Part shown: piece after piece, positions 51,976-61,406 of the stretch
Layout: each line of letters opens with the position of its first letter
Numbering within the stretch: the first letter of the stretch is position 1
NCBI RefSeq assembly: GCF_039839275.1
Contig: NZ_JBDOQP010000002.1
Span: 248,001-312,000, forward strand
DNA: 64,000 nt
DNA from: Aerobium sp039839275
GTDB lineage: Bacteria > Pseudomonadota > Alphaproteobacteria > Rhizobiales > Rhizobiaceae
Direction: 5' to 3'
Position numbers and translations under genes: made by a program
The notes under the pieces: model-generated
Told to the model about the DNA's origin: nothing
Database searches by the model: none
Seen by the model: the letters and a program-made list of their open reading frames with translations, nothing else

Positions 51976-53292
51976 TTGGACTATACACCAACTGAACAAG
52001 ACATCTTCGCGCTCACAGGATACGATCTAGCGAACCGTTGGAACGCGGGACACTCGCTAAGCACGCCCACGGTCGTGACATACAGTTTCGCGGAGGTTCA
52101 GGCCGACTACGATTCGTCTGCACGGCCTGGATTCGCGGGCTATTCCGAAGACCACAAGGTGCATGTGCGCGAGGGCCTTGCCCTCTGGGCCCGGGACACC
52201 GGACTGACCTTTGTCGAGGTGCCCGACGCAATCAGCGGCCAGATACGCTTCGGCATGTACGACATGAGCGGCGAACTGAACGCCGACGGCAATCCGTTGA
52301 GTGGAAAGGCAAGCACGCCCAGCCCCTATTTCGACCTGCCAATGAACGAGAACACGCGGTGGGGCGGCGACGTGTGGTTGAACAGCGGCTTTTATGCCGG
52401 CGATTCAAACGAGATCGCCCCCGGCAATCGCGGCTACTCCATCCTCATTCACGAGATCGGACACGCGCTCGGCTTCAAGCATCCGTTTCAAGGCGATCCC
52501 ACGATCGACCCGGACCGTGACAACGGCTCCTACACCATCATGGCCTACGACCGCCCATGGTCGACCGTCGAACTCGGCCCCATCGATCTCGCGGCCGCGC
52601 GCCTCTACTATGGACAAACCTCCAACGAGGCCAGATTTGATGCCGCGACGCAGAAAGTCGTCATCAGCGGCGACACGAACCTGATCCTGGGAACCGAACT
52701 GTCCGACCGGATCGAGGCAGGTGACGGAAACGATCTCATCCTTGCCAGCGGAGGCAGCGACGAGGTCTTCGGGGGCCTGGGAACCGACGTTTTCCGGATT
52801 CTCGGGCCCGCGTCGGGCTACGCCGCTACTGTCTCGGGCAACACCGCGAATGTCGCGGGTCATCAACTGTTCGACGTCGAGCGGATTCAGTTCACCGACG
52901 GGATTCTCGCCCTTGATGTCGAGGGTGTCGCCGGTCAGGCCTACCGCATCTATCAGGCGGCCTTCGCCCGCACGCCTGACGACGCCGGGCTGCGATACTG
53001 GATCGACGCGATGGACAACGGCACCGACCTCGCAGCCCTGGGCGAGAGTTTCGTGGGATCTGCCGAGTTCGCCGACCTCTATGCCGGCATCGACTCGACG
53101 GACGCATACGTAAACCAGCTCTACAGGAACATCCTCGACCGCGATGGCGAGCCGAGCGGCGTTGCCTATTGGGCCGAGCAGATCGACAGCGGTGCGCTCG
53201 ACATGGCACAGGTCCTGACCGGGTTCTCGGAGAGTCCAGAAAATGTCGCGCGCGTCTCCCCTTCGATAGAAGATGGCATCTGGCTGACTTAG
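51976..53292 (+). CDS. M10-type secreted metalloprotease with RTX repeats and C-terminal DUF4214
   Basis: A 438-residue serralysin-like protein. The zinc motif HEIGHALGFKH (52450-52482) and the Met-turn (SYTIMAYD) are intact, so it should be an active zinc endopeptidase. Two or three Ca2+-binding nonapeptides (AGDGNDLILASGGSDEV, GGLGTDVF) follow, then a DUF4214 module (GQAYRIYQAAFARTPDDAG) and the end IEDGIWLT. There is no signal peptide, so type I secretion is likely. I start at TTG 51976 (GAGG upstream); a TTG at 51907 would coincide with a possible -35 box. It may pair with the next DUF4214 gene. Confidence 0.85.
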   Translation: MDYTPTEQDIFALTGYDLANRWNAGHSLSTPTVVTYSFAEVQADYDSSARPGFAGYSEDHKVHVREGLALWARDTGLTFVEVPDAISGQIRFGMYDMSGELNADGNPLSGKASTPSPYFDLPMNENTRWGGDVWLNSGFYAGDSNEIAPGNRGYSILIHEIGHALGFKHPFQGDPTIDPDRDNGSYTIMAYDRPWSTVELGPIDLAAARLYYGQTSNEARFDAATQKVVISGDTNLILGTELSDRIEAGDGNDLILASGGSDEVFGGLGTDVFRILGPASGYAATVSGNTANVAGHQLFDVERIQFTDGILALDVEGVAGQAYRIYQAAFARTPDDAGLRYWIDAMDNGTDLAALGESFVGSAEFADLYAGIDSTDAYVNQLYRNILDRDGEPSGVAYWAEQIDSGALDMAQVLTGFSESPENVARVSPSIEDGIWLT

Positions 53293-53417
53293 ACGGTCAA
53301 CCGGGCGCGCTGCCTGGTGACGGACGCAGGAGACGACCTCGCGTCTCCATTTTCGTCTTCGGATTTGCAGAATCTCCAACCTCCAGTGCAACAACGCGCC
53401 TGGGTGACGTAGAGGAA

Positions 53418-53444
53418 TTGACAGGCCAGCGTTAACGCTATTAT
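53418..53444 (+). promoter_or_regulatory. Promoter with internal palindrome before the short DUF4214 gene
   Basis: TTGACA (53418-53423) and TATTAT (53439-53444) are close to consensus, spaced by 15. Between them lies the perfect 10-base palindrome GCGTTAACGC (53429-53438), well placed to be a repressor site. The start codon is 33 bases downstream. Confidence 0.55.
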
Positions 53445-53476
53445 TTCGCCCGTGAAGAACACGGAGAGGAATACTG

Positions 53477-54340
53477 ATGGACTATGAAATCACGCTGGGG
53501 GACCTGCAGGGCTACCTGCAATTGGTGCAGGGTCTCGAGATCACCGATTTCAACGCGCTTTTCGACCAGGTCGAGGAGTTGCTGAGAGCCTATGGCGTCT
53601 GGGATGAAGAGATCGCAGCGAATCTCAATCTCGCTCGGCAGGAGTTGGCCGCGAATCCCGAACTCTTCAATCTCGGCAAGGCCGAGTTCGAAGCACAGAT
53701 CAACACGTTGCTTGCGAAGTATCCGGCCGACACGCCGATCAAGGACATCCCCGAGCTCAACGGCGGTGTCGGTCCGGTCGACCCGGGTCCCGATCCGGAT
53801 ATCGACATCGGCGACATCAATTTCGAAGCGGTAGCCGCGGCGTTCGCCGACGTCACGGTCGATTACGATCCGGCTACCGGCATCATTTCCGTCAACGGTG
53901 CAGGCTACCAGTTCGATGCTTCTGTCGTTGATCGCCTGGCATTCCTCGATGGCTATCTGGCTTTCGATTTCGACGGCGTCGCGGGCCAGTCCTACCGCAT
54001 CTATCAGGCCGCGTTCGACCGCACGCCGGATACAGCGGGCTTGTCCTACTGGATCGATGACATGGATGCCGGCACGACATTGCTCGACGTCGCCGCGGGC
54101 TTCATCGCGTCGGCCGAATTCCAGGCGGTGTACGGCGTCAATCCGACGGCAGCCGAATTCGTTTCCAAGCTCTACCTGAACGTTCTTGGTCGCGATGGCG
54201 AAGCTGCGGGCCTGGCCTATTGGGAAGGCCAGCTCAATGCCGGCGTCTCCATGGCACAGGTTCTGGCCAGCATCGCTGAGAGTGACGAGAACAAGGCTGG
54301 CGTAGCCGGCGCCATCGAAGACGGCATCTGGTACGTCTGA
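53477..54340 (+). CDS. DUF4214 domain protein
   Basis: A 287-residue acidic protein without signal peptide. Residues 1-90 are alpha-helical and probably coiled (LGDLQGYLQLVQGLEITDF, QVEELLRAYG), then a Pro/Asp linker (GPVDPGPDPDIDIGDI), a beta segment (DRLAFLDGYLAFDFDG) shared with the M10 protein, and the DUF4214 module (GQSYRIYQAAFDRTPDTAG, LYLNVLGRDGEAAGLAYWEG), ending IEDGIWYV. Its C-terminal 120 residues are clearly homologous to the end of the M10 protein. Likely secreted by a type I system and surface attached; function unknown. Confidence 0.85.
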   Translation: MDYEITLGDLQGYLQLVQGLEITDFNALFDQVEELLRAYGVWDEEIAANLNLARQELAANPELFNLGKAEFEAQINTLLAKYPADTPIKDIPELNGGVGPVDPGPDPDIDIGDINFEAVAAAFADVTVDYDPATGIISVNGAGYQFDASVVDRLAFLDGYLAFDFDGVAGQSYRIYQAAFDRTPDTAGLSYWIDDMDAGTTLLDVAAGFIASAEFQAVYGVNPTAAEFVSKLYLNVLGRDGEAAGLAYWEGQLNAGVSMAQVLASIAESDENKAGVAGAIEDGIWYV

Positions 54341-54382
54341 GGCATCAGCGCCGCCGCACCGGTTGGCGCATCCTCAAAACGA

Positions 54383-54416
54383 AGAACCCCGCGAGGCACT
54401 CGCGGGGTTCTTTTTT
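54383..54416 (+). terminator. Rho-independent terminator
   Basis: A perfect 12-base GC-rich stem (GAACCCCGCGAG with CTCGCGGGGTTC, loop GCA) followed by six T. Ends the DUF4214 gene and separates it from the convergent TRAP operon. Confidence 0.9.
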
Positions 54417-54438
54417 GCGCAAAGACGTTTGGTCCTAC

Positions 54439-55722
54439 TCAGAACCCGCTGACATGCGGGAGCCATGTCGAGAAGCTCGGCACGAAGGTCAGCAGCATCA
54501 GGACGATCACGTGCGCGATGAAGAATGGCGGCATCTCGCGCACCAGATCGGTGACCCTCAGTTTCACCGCAGATGACACAACGAAGAGAAGGCTGCCCAC
54601 GGGTGGCGTGATCAGGCCGAGCGTCAGGTTCACGATCACGACCATGGCGAACTGGATCGGGTCGATGCCCAGCGAATGTGCGATCGGCGCCAGGATCGGC
54701 ACGAGCACCATGACACCGGGCAACGGATCCATGAAAAGGCCGAAAGCCAGCAGGAGCACGTTGATCGCGAGCAGGAAGACGAAGGGGCTCAGTTCCCAGC
54801 CGGCGATGATCGCGGCGAGCGATTGCGGCACGCTCTGAATGATCAACACCCAGGCGAAGGCGCGCGCTGCCGCCAGGATCAGCAGCACGGCGATGCTGAC
54901 CAGCGCAGCCCGCAGCACGATGTCGGGAATGTCGCGGATCCTCAGCGAACGGTAGATGAACATGCCACAGGCAAGCGCGTAGAACACCGCCACCACCGAG
55001 GCTTCGGTAGGCGTGAATATGCCCGCACGGATGCCGCCGATGATGATGACGATGAGCATCAGCGCCGGCAGCGCGTAGAAGCTCGTCCTGACCATTTCAC
55101 GCGCCGAAGGCCGGGGCTCGGAGCTGCGGTAGCCGCGCTGGCGACAGACATACCAGTTGGCCGCGCACAGGACGACCATCATCATCAGGCCCGGCACGAT
55201 GCCGGCCATGAACAGGGCTCCGACCGACACCTCCTCGACCTGCATGGCGTAGAGGATCATGATGATCGAGGGCGGGATGATCGGACCGATCACGGCGGAG
55301 GCCGCCGTCAACGCGCCGGCATAGGCCCTGTCGTAGCCCCCCTTCTCCATCATCCGGATCATCATGGCGCCGGGGCCCGCCGCATCGGCCAGCGCGGAAC
55401 CCGATATGCCGGCGAACATCGTCGAGGAGAGCACGTTCGCATAGCCGAGACCGCCGCGGAAATGGCCGACGAACTGCGAGGCGAAGCGCAGCAAGATGTG
55501 CGTCATCGCCCCACCGCTCATCAGTTCGGCCGCAAGGATGAAGAACGGCACCGCCATCAGAGGAAAGCTGTCGAGGCCGGAGAACATCTCCTTGGGAATG
55601 ACGATCAGAGGATAGCTGGAACCGAAGAACACGGCGAGAGCGGCTGCCATCGCCATTGCGAAGGCCACCGGCACGCCGATGACCAGCAGAACGAAGAAGG
55701 AAAGGAAGAGTATCGCGATCAT
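54439..55722 (-). CDS. TRAP transporter large permease (DctM family)
   Basis: A 427-residue membrane protein of about 12 helices, the ion-coupled transport subunit of a tripartite (TRAP) importer for dicarboxylates or related acids. Typical DctM features are seen: SGLDSFPLMAVPFFILAAELM near the start, GISGSALADAAGPGAMMIRMM, and GLITPPVGSLLFV late. I begin at ATG 55722; extension to 55878 runs through the DctQ gene. It follows dctQ by 25 bases. Confidence 0.93.
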   Translation of the reverse strand: MIAILFLSFFVLLVIGVPVAFAMAMAAALAVFFGSSYPLIVIPKEMFSGLDSFPLMAVPFFILAAELMSGGAMTHILLRFASQFVGHFRGGLGYANVLSSTMFAGISGSALADAAGPGAMMIRMMEKGGYDRAYAGALTAASAVIGPIIPPSIIMILYAMQVEEVSVGALFMAGIVPGLMMMVVLCAANWYVCRQRGYRSSEPRPSAREMVRTSFYALPALMLIVIIIGGIRAGIFTPTEASVVAVFYALACGMFIYRSLRIRDIPDIVLRAALVSIAVLLILAAARAFAWVLIIQSVPQSLAAIIAGWELSPFVFLLAINVLLLAFGLFMDPLPGVMVLVPILAPIAHSLGIDPIQFAMVVIVNLTLGLITPPVGSLLFVVSSAVKLRVTDLVREMPPFFIAHVIVLMLLTFVPSFSTWLPHVSGF

Positions 55723-55747
55723 CGCTGTTGCCGCCTGTGCATCCGCG

Positions 55748-56263
55748 TCATCCCGCTGACGCCTGCCGGTCCACGTCGCCAACCTGGGCATCTTCGAGCG
55801 TCTCGCCGAGAAAGTAGCTCCTGGCGACAAGCAGGAAATGAAGCACCAGCAGAGCGAAACCGATCGGCATTGCCGCATAGACGTAGCTGAACGGGATGCG
55901 GGTCGCGGGGGTCATCTGGCGCCCCATGCGCGACATGTAATCGTAACCGATCCAGATCATCACGGCGCAGAAGCAGAGCAACAGCAGCCCGATCAGCACA
56001 CGCAGGATTCGCTGACCGTTCGTCGGCAAGACGTCATGGAGATTGGTGATGGCGACGTGCCCACCGATGCGCAGCACCATACCCGCGCCCAGAAACGTCA
56101 TCCAGATCATCAGGTAGCGTGCCACTTCCTCGGCCCAGGTGAGCGAGAAATTGGTGAGATAACGCATCGAGACATTGGTGAAGACGATCACCGACATTGC
56201 CGAGAGAAGCGCGACGAGAACCCATTTGTTGAGTTCCACGAAAAGACGTTCGAAAGTCTTCAC
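55748..56263 (-). CDS. TRAP transporter small permease (DctQ family)
   Basis: A 171-residue protein of four membrane helices with NKWVLVALLSAMSVIVFTNV, the conserved WAEEVARYLMIWMTFLGAG, and the end region ALLVLHFLLVARSYFLG. DctQ joins the DctM permease in the inner membrane. Middle gene of the operon. Confidence 0.92.
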   Translation of the reverse strand: MKTFERLFVELNKWVLVALLSAMSVIVFTNVSMRYLTNFSLTWAEEVARYLMIWMTFLGAGMVLRIGGHVAITNLHDVLPTNGQRILRVLIGLLLLCFCAVMIWIGYDYMSRMGRQMTPATRIPFSYVYAAMPIGFALLVLHFLLVARSYFLGETLEDAQVGDVDRQASAG

Positions 56264-56332
56264 CGCTGGCTCCTTCGTTGGTGCCGGCGCGAGATGCCCG
56301 CGCCGGCATTGGTCGCATCGTGCCTGAACGGC

Positions 56333-57328
56333 TTACTTGGTAGCGATGATCCGGTCGATCAGATCCTTGCTGTAGGTCTCGTAGTAGGTCTCGTAGGCAC
56401 CGCCAAGCGCCTCCTGGAACGCGGCCTTCTGCTCGACCGTGAGCTCACCGACTTCCATGCCTTCTTCCTTGAGCTGGGCGATGCCGGAGGTCTCGACCTC
56501 ATCGACAAACCCGCGCATCGCGGTGACCGCTTCGGACGTCGCCTTCCTGAACAGTTCTTGGTCCTCGGGGGACATGCCGTCCCACAACTGCTGGGACACG
56601 AGCAGCATCGCCGGCGAGTATACATGACCGGAAACGGTCAGGTATTTCTGGACTTCGGAAAGCTTTGCAGAGGTGATCACCGAGAGGGGATTTTCCTGTC
56701 CGTCGATGGTTCCCTGCTGCAGGGCGCCGATCACCTCGGGCCATGCCATCGGCGTGGGCGCCGCGCCCAGCGTCTCGAAGGCGGTGATGTGGATCGGGTT
56801 TTCCATCGTGCGCAGCTTCAGGCCGGCGACGTCATCGGGGCCGCCGATCTCGTTGCGGTTGTTGGTGATGTGGCGGAAGCCCTGCTCGCCCCAGGCCAGC
56901 GCGACCAGGCCGGCATCGCTGAACTTGGCGAGGATATCCTGGCCAATCGGGCCGTCGAGCACCGTGCGGGCGTGGTCCAGATCGCGGAACAGGAACGGAA
57001 TGTCGAACACGCCCGTCTCGGGAACGAAGTTCGACAGCGTTCCGGACGAGACGATGGTCGCTTCGATCGTGCCGAGCTGCAGACCTTCGATCACTTCGCG
57101 CTCACCGCCGAGGCCGGACGACGGGAAATGCGTGAAGGAATAGCGATCGCCGGCTTCGGCTTCCACCACCTCTTCCCACTTGTTGGCGGCGACGCCGTAG
57201 TGAGAGGTGTTTGCCAGCGCGTAGCCGAGCTTGATTTCCTGTTGCGCGCTCGCCGCTCCGGAAAAGCCGAGGGTCATGATCGCCGCGCCCGCCACGGCCA
57301 TCGCCGCGCGTCTCGTAATATAAGCCAT
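56333..57328 (-). CDS. TRAP transporter substrate-binding protein (DctP family)
   Basis: A 331-residue periplasmic binding protein. Signal peptide about 1-28 (TRRAAMAVAGAAIMTLGFSG... ending SAAQ). The conserved GLKLRTMENPIHITAFETLG and QGTIDGQENPL segments match DctP, whose Arg binds the carboxylate of ligand. First gene of dctP-dctQ-dctM; the 69 bases before dctQ hold a GCCGGCGCG...CGCGCCGGC hairpin (56282-56306) that may keep the binding protein more abundant. Confidence 0.93.
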   Translation of the reverse strand: MAYITRRAAMAVAGAAIMTLGFSGAASAQQEIKLGYALANTSHYGVAANKWEEVVEAEAGDRYSFTHFPSSGLGGEREVIEGLQLGTIEATIVSSGTLSNFVPETGVFDIPFLFRDLDHARTVLDGPIGQDILAKFSDAGLVALAWGEQGFRHITNNRNEIGGPDDVAGLKLRTMENPIHITAFETLGAAPTPMAWPEVIGALQQGTIDGQENPLSVITSAKLSEVQKYLTVSGHVYSPAMLLVSQQLWDGMSPEDQELFRKATSEAVTAMRGFVDEVETSGIAQLKEEGMEVGELTVEQKAAFQEALGGAYETYYETYSKDLIDRIIATK

Positions 57329-57557
57329 TTTTATTTCTCCCTGTTGTGCAGGTAGTGCTGTCGAAGCAGTGCCGGCCCAGTGCCGACGGCTCCTCCATTC
57401 GCGCAGCCACCCTTGAGGCTGCGTATCCGTTTCAGCCGAACCCAGTCAAGGCAAGTTTGCGCTTGCTGTCCCTCGACAGTCCATTCAGCCATATTTAGCT
57501 TTTCGGCGGCATGGTGCCGACAGGCATTGACGGGCATATTCAAGTGGGGAGACAGAC

Positions 57558-58814
57558 GTGGCCGACAGGGGAGCGAGCGCGGAGCATCGACGGCATTCCC
57601 GGGAAGGCTTCGTGCTCGAGTTGCACGAGGCCCCTCGCCTCGGTGACATTCAGCGAACCCTTGCCGCGGAAGGCAACGAATTCATCGCCACGCCCTTCCA
57701 GAGAGCCCGCTTCCTGGAAGCCTTCTGCCGGCACGTGCCGCGCAACTGCACGCCCTTCATCGTGACGGTAAGGGAACGTTCCTCTAGCCGGCTCGCCATG
57801 GTGCTGCCGCTGCTCAAGCGCCAGGCGGCGGCGCTGAGCTACATCGAAGCGACCGACCTCGGCCTGTCGGACTATTTCGCTCCCAAAGTCGCGGCCTGGT
57901 TCTCGCCAACGCCGCACCAGATGGCCGACATATGGGCGCAGCTTCGCAAGGTCCTGCCCCAGGCGGACATACTGTCTCTGAAAAAGCTGCCCGGAGAGTT
58001 GCAGCCAGGCAGGGCCAATCCGCTGGTGCTGCTGCCGGACACGGTCGACATGGGAACGGCCACCAAGACGCTCGAACTCGACGATGTCGACCACCCACAG
58101 CACTACAAGCGATCCGGGCTCTACAAGGATGGTATGCGCAATCTGCGCAAGCTCGGCACACTGGGTGACGTGGAATTTCGCGTCGCGGAGAGCGAGGCTC
58201 AGGCTCTTGACCTGTTCGAGCAACTGGTCGCGCAGCGTAGGCGCCGCTTCGTTGCGCTCGAACGTGAAGACCCCTTCATGGATGAGTCCGTACAGGCATT
58301 CTACAGGGATGTGATTACGAACGGTGCGCCGAAAGGCGAGGTGCTCTTTGGCGGCCTCTTCCTGAACGGAGAATGCATTGCCACCGACATGGGCCTCGTC
58401 GACGGCGATACGCATCATGGCCTGATCACCACGATGAACGGTGACGAGTTGCGCCGCTACTCGCCCGGCACCATCGCTTTCATGCTCATTCTAGACGAGA
58501 CGATGGCGCGCGGCATTCGCTACTACGATATCGGCGTCGGCGAATTCGCCTACAAGCAGCGACTGAGCGGCACCGAGATGCGGCTTTACGAGCGCCACGA
58601 GCCGTTAAGCCTTCGGGGCCGGGTGGCGCTCGCCGATGCAACGGCGCGACGCCTCGTCAGGCACGGGATCGCGCGCTATCCGCAACTGCGTGGCCCGGCG
58701 GAAGCGGTAAGGAGCCGGCTTCGCAAGATGCGCAAGTGGGTGCCTGCAACGGCCGCGCCCCTGCCCGACTGGGAACGCTTGCAGGTGGCATTTCACGCGA
58801 TAGGCGTCGCATAG
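57558..58814 (+). CDS. FemAB/BioF2-type GNAT acyltransferase (CelD-like)
   Basis: A 418-residue soluble protein with the double-GNAT fold of the BioF2-like (Acetyltransf_6/CelD) family. Visible cores: KRSGLYKDGMRNLRKLGTLG, EVLFGGLFLNGECIATDMGLVDG and RYYDIGVGEFAYKQRLSGTE. These enzymes acylate sugars or are linked to polysaccharide export loci. GTG start after GGGGAGAC. Its last 22 bases overlap the end of the flippase gene on the other strand. Confidence 0.82.
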   Translation: MADRGASAEHRRHSREGFVLELHEAPRLGDIQRTLAAEGNEFIATPFQRARFLEAFCRHVPRNCTPFIVTVRERSSSRLAMVLPLLKRQAAALSYIEATDLGLSDYFAPKVAAWFSPTPHQMADIWAQLRKVLPQADILSLKKLPGELQPGRANPLVLLPDTVDMGTATKTLELDDVDHPQHYKRSGLYKDGMRNLRKLGTLGDVEFRVAESEAQALDLFEQLVAQRRRRFVALEREDPFMDESVQAFYRDVITNGAPKGEVLFGGLFLNGECIATDMGLVDGDTHHGLITTMNGDELRRYSPGTIAFMLILDETMARGIRYYDIGVGEFAYKQRLSGTEMRLYERHEPLSLRGRVALADATARRLVRHGIARYPQLRGPAEAVRSRLRKMRKWVPATAAPLPDWERLQVAFHAIGVA

Positions 58815-60187
58815 GCCGTTCGTGATCCACGCCTGATCAGTCTGATGATTGTGGGATCGAGCGCCGTCAGGAGTTTGACTTCGCGCCGCATCATTGCTGC
58901 AGCCACCAGGAATGACGCCGCGGTTGCGCACACCGCACCCATCACGCCGAACGAGGGAATGAGCGCGAGCAGCGCTGCCACGCGCAAGGCGACTGATACC
59001 GCGATAATCCTCAGATATCGGCCCTCGTGGCCCGTAAGCATCAATATTGATCCACAGGGACGGGCCATGCCGACCGCCGCCGTTCCGAGACAGAGGACCA
59101 GCAACTCTGGAAAGTAGGTCGCATAGTCTTCGTTGATGAAATCGAGGACGAAGTAGCCACCTACGGCAACGCCGAGCATCCCGGTTGCCATGAATGCAAC
59201 CGTGATCCAGGCAAGTCCGTCGAGGAACTCAGAGAGCTCGTCATGGCTCTCCTGAAAATACAGGCGGGGGAAGTGCCGTGTGGAAAACAGGTTAATGGAG
59301 TCGGCGGCAGCGGCAAAGAGATTGGCAAGTCGGACGGTCACGAAGTAGGCACCAGCCACCGTCGGGCTCACAAGATAGCCAATGATCAAGACATCAACGT
59401 ACTGATTGGTGGCTTCAAGGCAATTGGAGGCCCACAATTTTGCGGATCGCCACAACCACGCCTTACGGTCAACCCTGGCACGTGTGTTGCCAAGGTTTGG
59501 AAATAGCCGTGCCACCATCCTGTGCATCATGAACAGATGCACACTAAGCGCGAGGACTGTCCCTATTGCCAGGCTTACGAACACCATCGACACTGTCGCG
59601 TCGGCCTGCGTCGCGATGCTCCAGGCGAGATAGGCGATCGCCGGCGAAAGCTGCAGGAGATTTCCCAGGCCGTCGCCCGCTGCCACGCCAATCGACGTGC
59701 GCAGGAGATGATTGGATATCTGAAGCATCGCGGCAAACGCCATGAAGCATGTAACTGCCAACGCGGTCTGGGAATCGAAAGACCAGGACAGCACCGGCAG
59801 CAGGACCACCGAGATCGTCAGGCTTCCGAACGCGCTCAACACAAAGCTGAATAGGAACGTCCCCTTCAATCCCGCAGCGTCGCCGCTCAGGAAAAACTCG
59901 TTCCAGCCACGGATGACGAACAGTTCCTGCCCCGCCGCCGCGACGATCAAGAGCAGTCCAGCTGCTGAATAAAGCACGGAGTAGTAGCCGAAACCGAGCG
60001 TATCAAGTGCGCGGGCGGCAAGTGCGATCAGGGTAAAGTTGAGGACCACCATCATGACCTTGATCAGGATCACGACGGCCATTCCTCGCACATCAGGGCG
60101 GCGAAGCAGCTCTTTGACACGTTGCCCGATGGTAGGGTTGCTCATCGGTGCTGTTGCCGATGAGTCCGAGCCCACGCTATCGAACAT
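58793..60187 (-). CDS. Polysaccharide flippase (Wzx/MurJ-like, MOP superfamily)
   Basis: A 464-residue protein of about 12-14 membrane helices, of the MATE/Wzx superfamily that moves lipid-linked oligosaccharides across the inner membrane. Features: VVLNFTLIALAARALDTLGFGYYSVLYSAAGLL at the start, RVDRKAWLWRSAKLWASN mid-chain, and LVLCLGTAAVGMARPCGS before the final helices. Start overlaps the upstream acyltransferase stop by 11 bases. Tail-to-tail overlap with 57558-58814. Confidence 0.87.
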   Translation of the reverse strand: MFDSVGSDSSATAPMSNPTIGQRVKELLRRPDVRGMAVVILIKVMMVVLNFTLIALAARALDTLGFGYYSVLYSAAGLLLIVAAAGQELFVIRGWNEFFLSGDAAGLKGTFLFSFVLSAFGSLTISVVLLPVLSWSFDSQTALAVTCFMAFAAMLQISNHLLRTSIGVAAGDGLGNLLQLSPAIAYLAWSIATQADATVSMVFVSLAIGTVLALSVHLFMMHRMVARLFPNLGNTRARVDRKAWLWRSAKLWASNCLEATNQYVDVLIIGYLVSPTVAGAYFVTVRLANLFAAAADSINLFSTRHFPRLYFQESHDELSEFLDGLAWITVAFMATGMLGVAVGGYFVLDFINEDYATYFPELLVLCLGTAAVGMARPCGSILMLTGHEGRYLRIIAVSVALRVAALLALIPSFGVMGAVCATAASFLVAAAMMRREVKLLTALDPTIIRLIRRGSRTAYATPIA

Positions 60188-61292
60188 TTGGAACCAGCTC
60201 CCGCAAGATGTTCTTCAACGGCTTCGAATGGTGATAGATAAGTGAGATCGCAGCCCCGGTCGGCGTCAGCGAACGGGTCGTATTGCGCATCGGCATTTCC
60301 GTGGGCCGGAAATGCTGTTTATATCCCGGGTCTCCAAGTCCCATGTCGAAATGGGTGTGGCCCTCTCCCAGCCTCTGCTGAATAAGGCGGTAGATGATCT
60401 GGTTGCCAGCGGACATCCGCGCGAAGCGATTGGTATCAGCGCCAATGAGGACGGGGTGGAATTGCCCTTTTCCCGCTGGTCCGAAAAGCACTGCGATCGG
60501 TTCGCCCGCCAGGTAGCTCACATAGGTGATCGCGTCGCCACGGGACGCGCCGGCAACCGCGAAGTCACTGTAAAAGTCGAAGTAGGTTTTTTTCGATAGC
60601 GGGCTCGCCTTCTGCCGATCGATCTGCGCTTCGCGCAAGAATTCAAAAGCAGCGCGGATCTCGCGCTCATCAACAGCGGTGCGGTGCTCGTAGCTGCCGT
60701 GCTCCCGCTCTGCTTGCCTCTGCAATCTGCCGAGTTCCTTCGTAAACTTCTTATTGAGAACCCGCGATCGCCAGTGATCGAAATCGTTGCCGATTTCGCA
60801 TTCATATCCGGCGTTTTCGCCAGCGCTGCTCTTGCTGGCATCGAGCAGTCGAGACATGTCGAAGCCGTCGGAGCGCACCTTTCTGAACATCACGACATCA
60901 GACCCCTTGAAAGTCTTTCGCAGTTGCTCGCGAAACAGTGGATCTGCTGCCAGATGTGTCAATTCGGCGCTATCGCCGACGGGTGCGTTGTAGTCGCACA
61001 CGCCAAAGTCCGCGAACTGAGAGATTGCCACTCCGTGCGAGCGCTGTGACACCAGGGGGATGACCGCGATCGGCTCGCCGCCGGTCGTTCGCCGAACCAC
61101 CACAGTGGCCTGCGTTGCCGCAATTTCCGGCAAGAAGCGATCGTGGAGCATGTGCTGCCAGAGCGGCGACTGAAACGCCGTCGCTCCGTGCGCCTCGTAA
61201 AGAACGCGATATTCAGGCGACAGGAAGTCGAAGCGCTCCTCGCGGTTGACTGTCCAGTCTGTCGTGGTCTCGCGCAACGGCAAAGTCGGCAT
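60177..61292 (-). CDS. FemAB/BioF2-type GNAT acyltransferase
   Basis: A 371-residue relative of the acyltransferase at 57558. Cores: FRKVRSDGFDMSRLL, the long basic helix NKKFTKELGRLQRQAEREHG, AFEFLREAQIDRQKASPLSKKTYFDFY, and YVSYLAGEPIAVLFG followed by FDMGLGDPGYKQHF. I start at ATG 61292. Gene order and overlap with the flippase imply that the product modifies the exported glycan or its lipid carrier. Upstream, 114 bases separate it from the cupin gene. Confidence 0.82.
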   Translation of the reverse strand: MPTLPLRETTTDWTVNREERFDFLSPEYRVLYEAHGATAFQSPLWQHMLHDRFLPEIAATQATVVVRRTTGGEPIAVIPLVSQRSHGVAISQFADFGVCDYNAPVGDSAELTHLAADPLFREQLRKTFKGSDVVMFRKVRSDGFDMSRLLDASKSSAGENAGYECEIGNDFDHWRSRVLNKKFTKELGRLQRQAEREHGSYEHRTAVDEREIRAAFEFLREAQIDRQKASPLSKKTYFDFYSDFAVAGASRGDAITYVSYLAGEPIAVLFGPAGKGQFHPVLIGADTNRFARMSAGNQIIYRLIQQRLGEGHTHFDMGLGDPGYKQHFRPTEMPMRNTTRSLTPTGAAISLIYHHSKPLKNILRELVPNVR

Positions 61293-61406
61293 GCTGCATC
61301 CTCGTAGAGTGGCCAGTGTCGTCTCGCACCAGCGAAGACTATTGGCCGGGTTCTTGGCAGGAACGGCCGATCCGCCAGGCGGTCGTTCCTGCAGGCACAA
61401 TCTCGG

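Noticed and set aside
54676..55890. 404-residue His/Asp/Arg-rich plus-strand frame
   Set aside because: It is antisense to the DctM permease and the composition is that of reverse-complemented hydrophobic codons.
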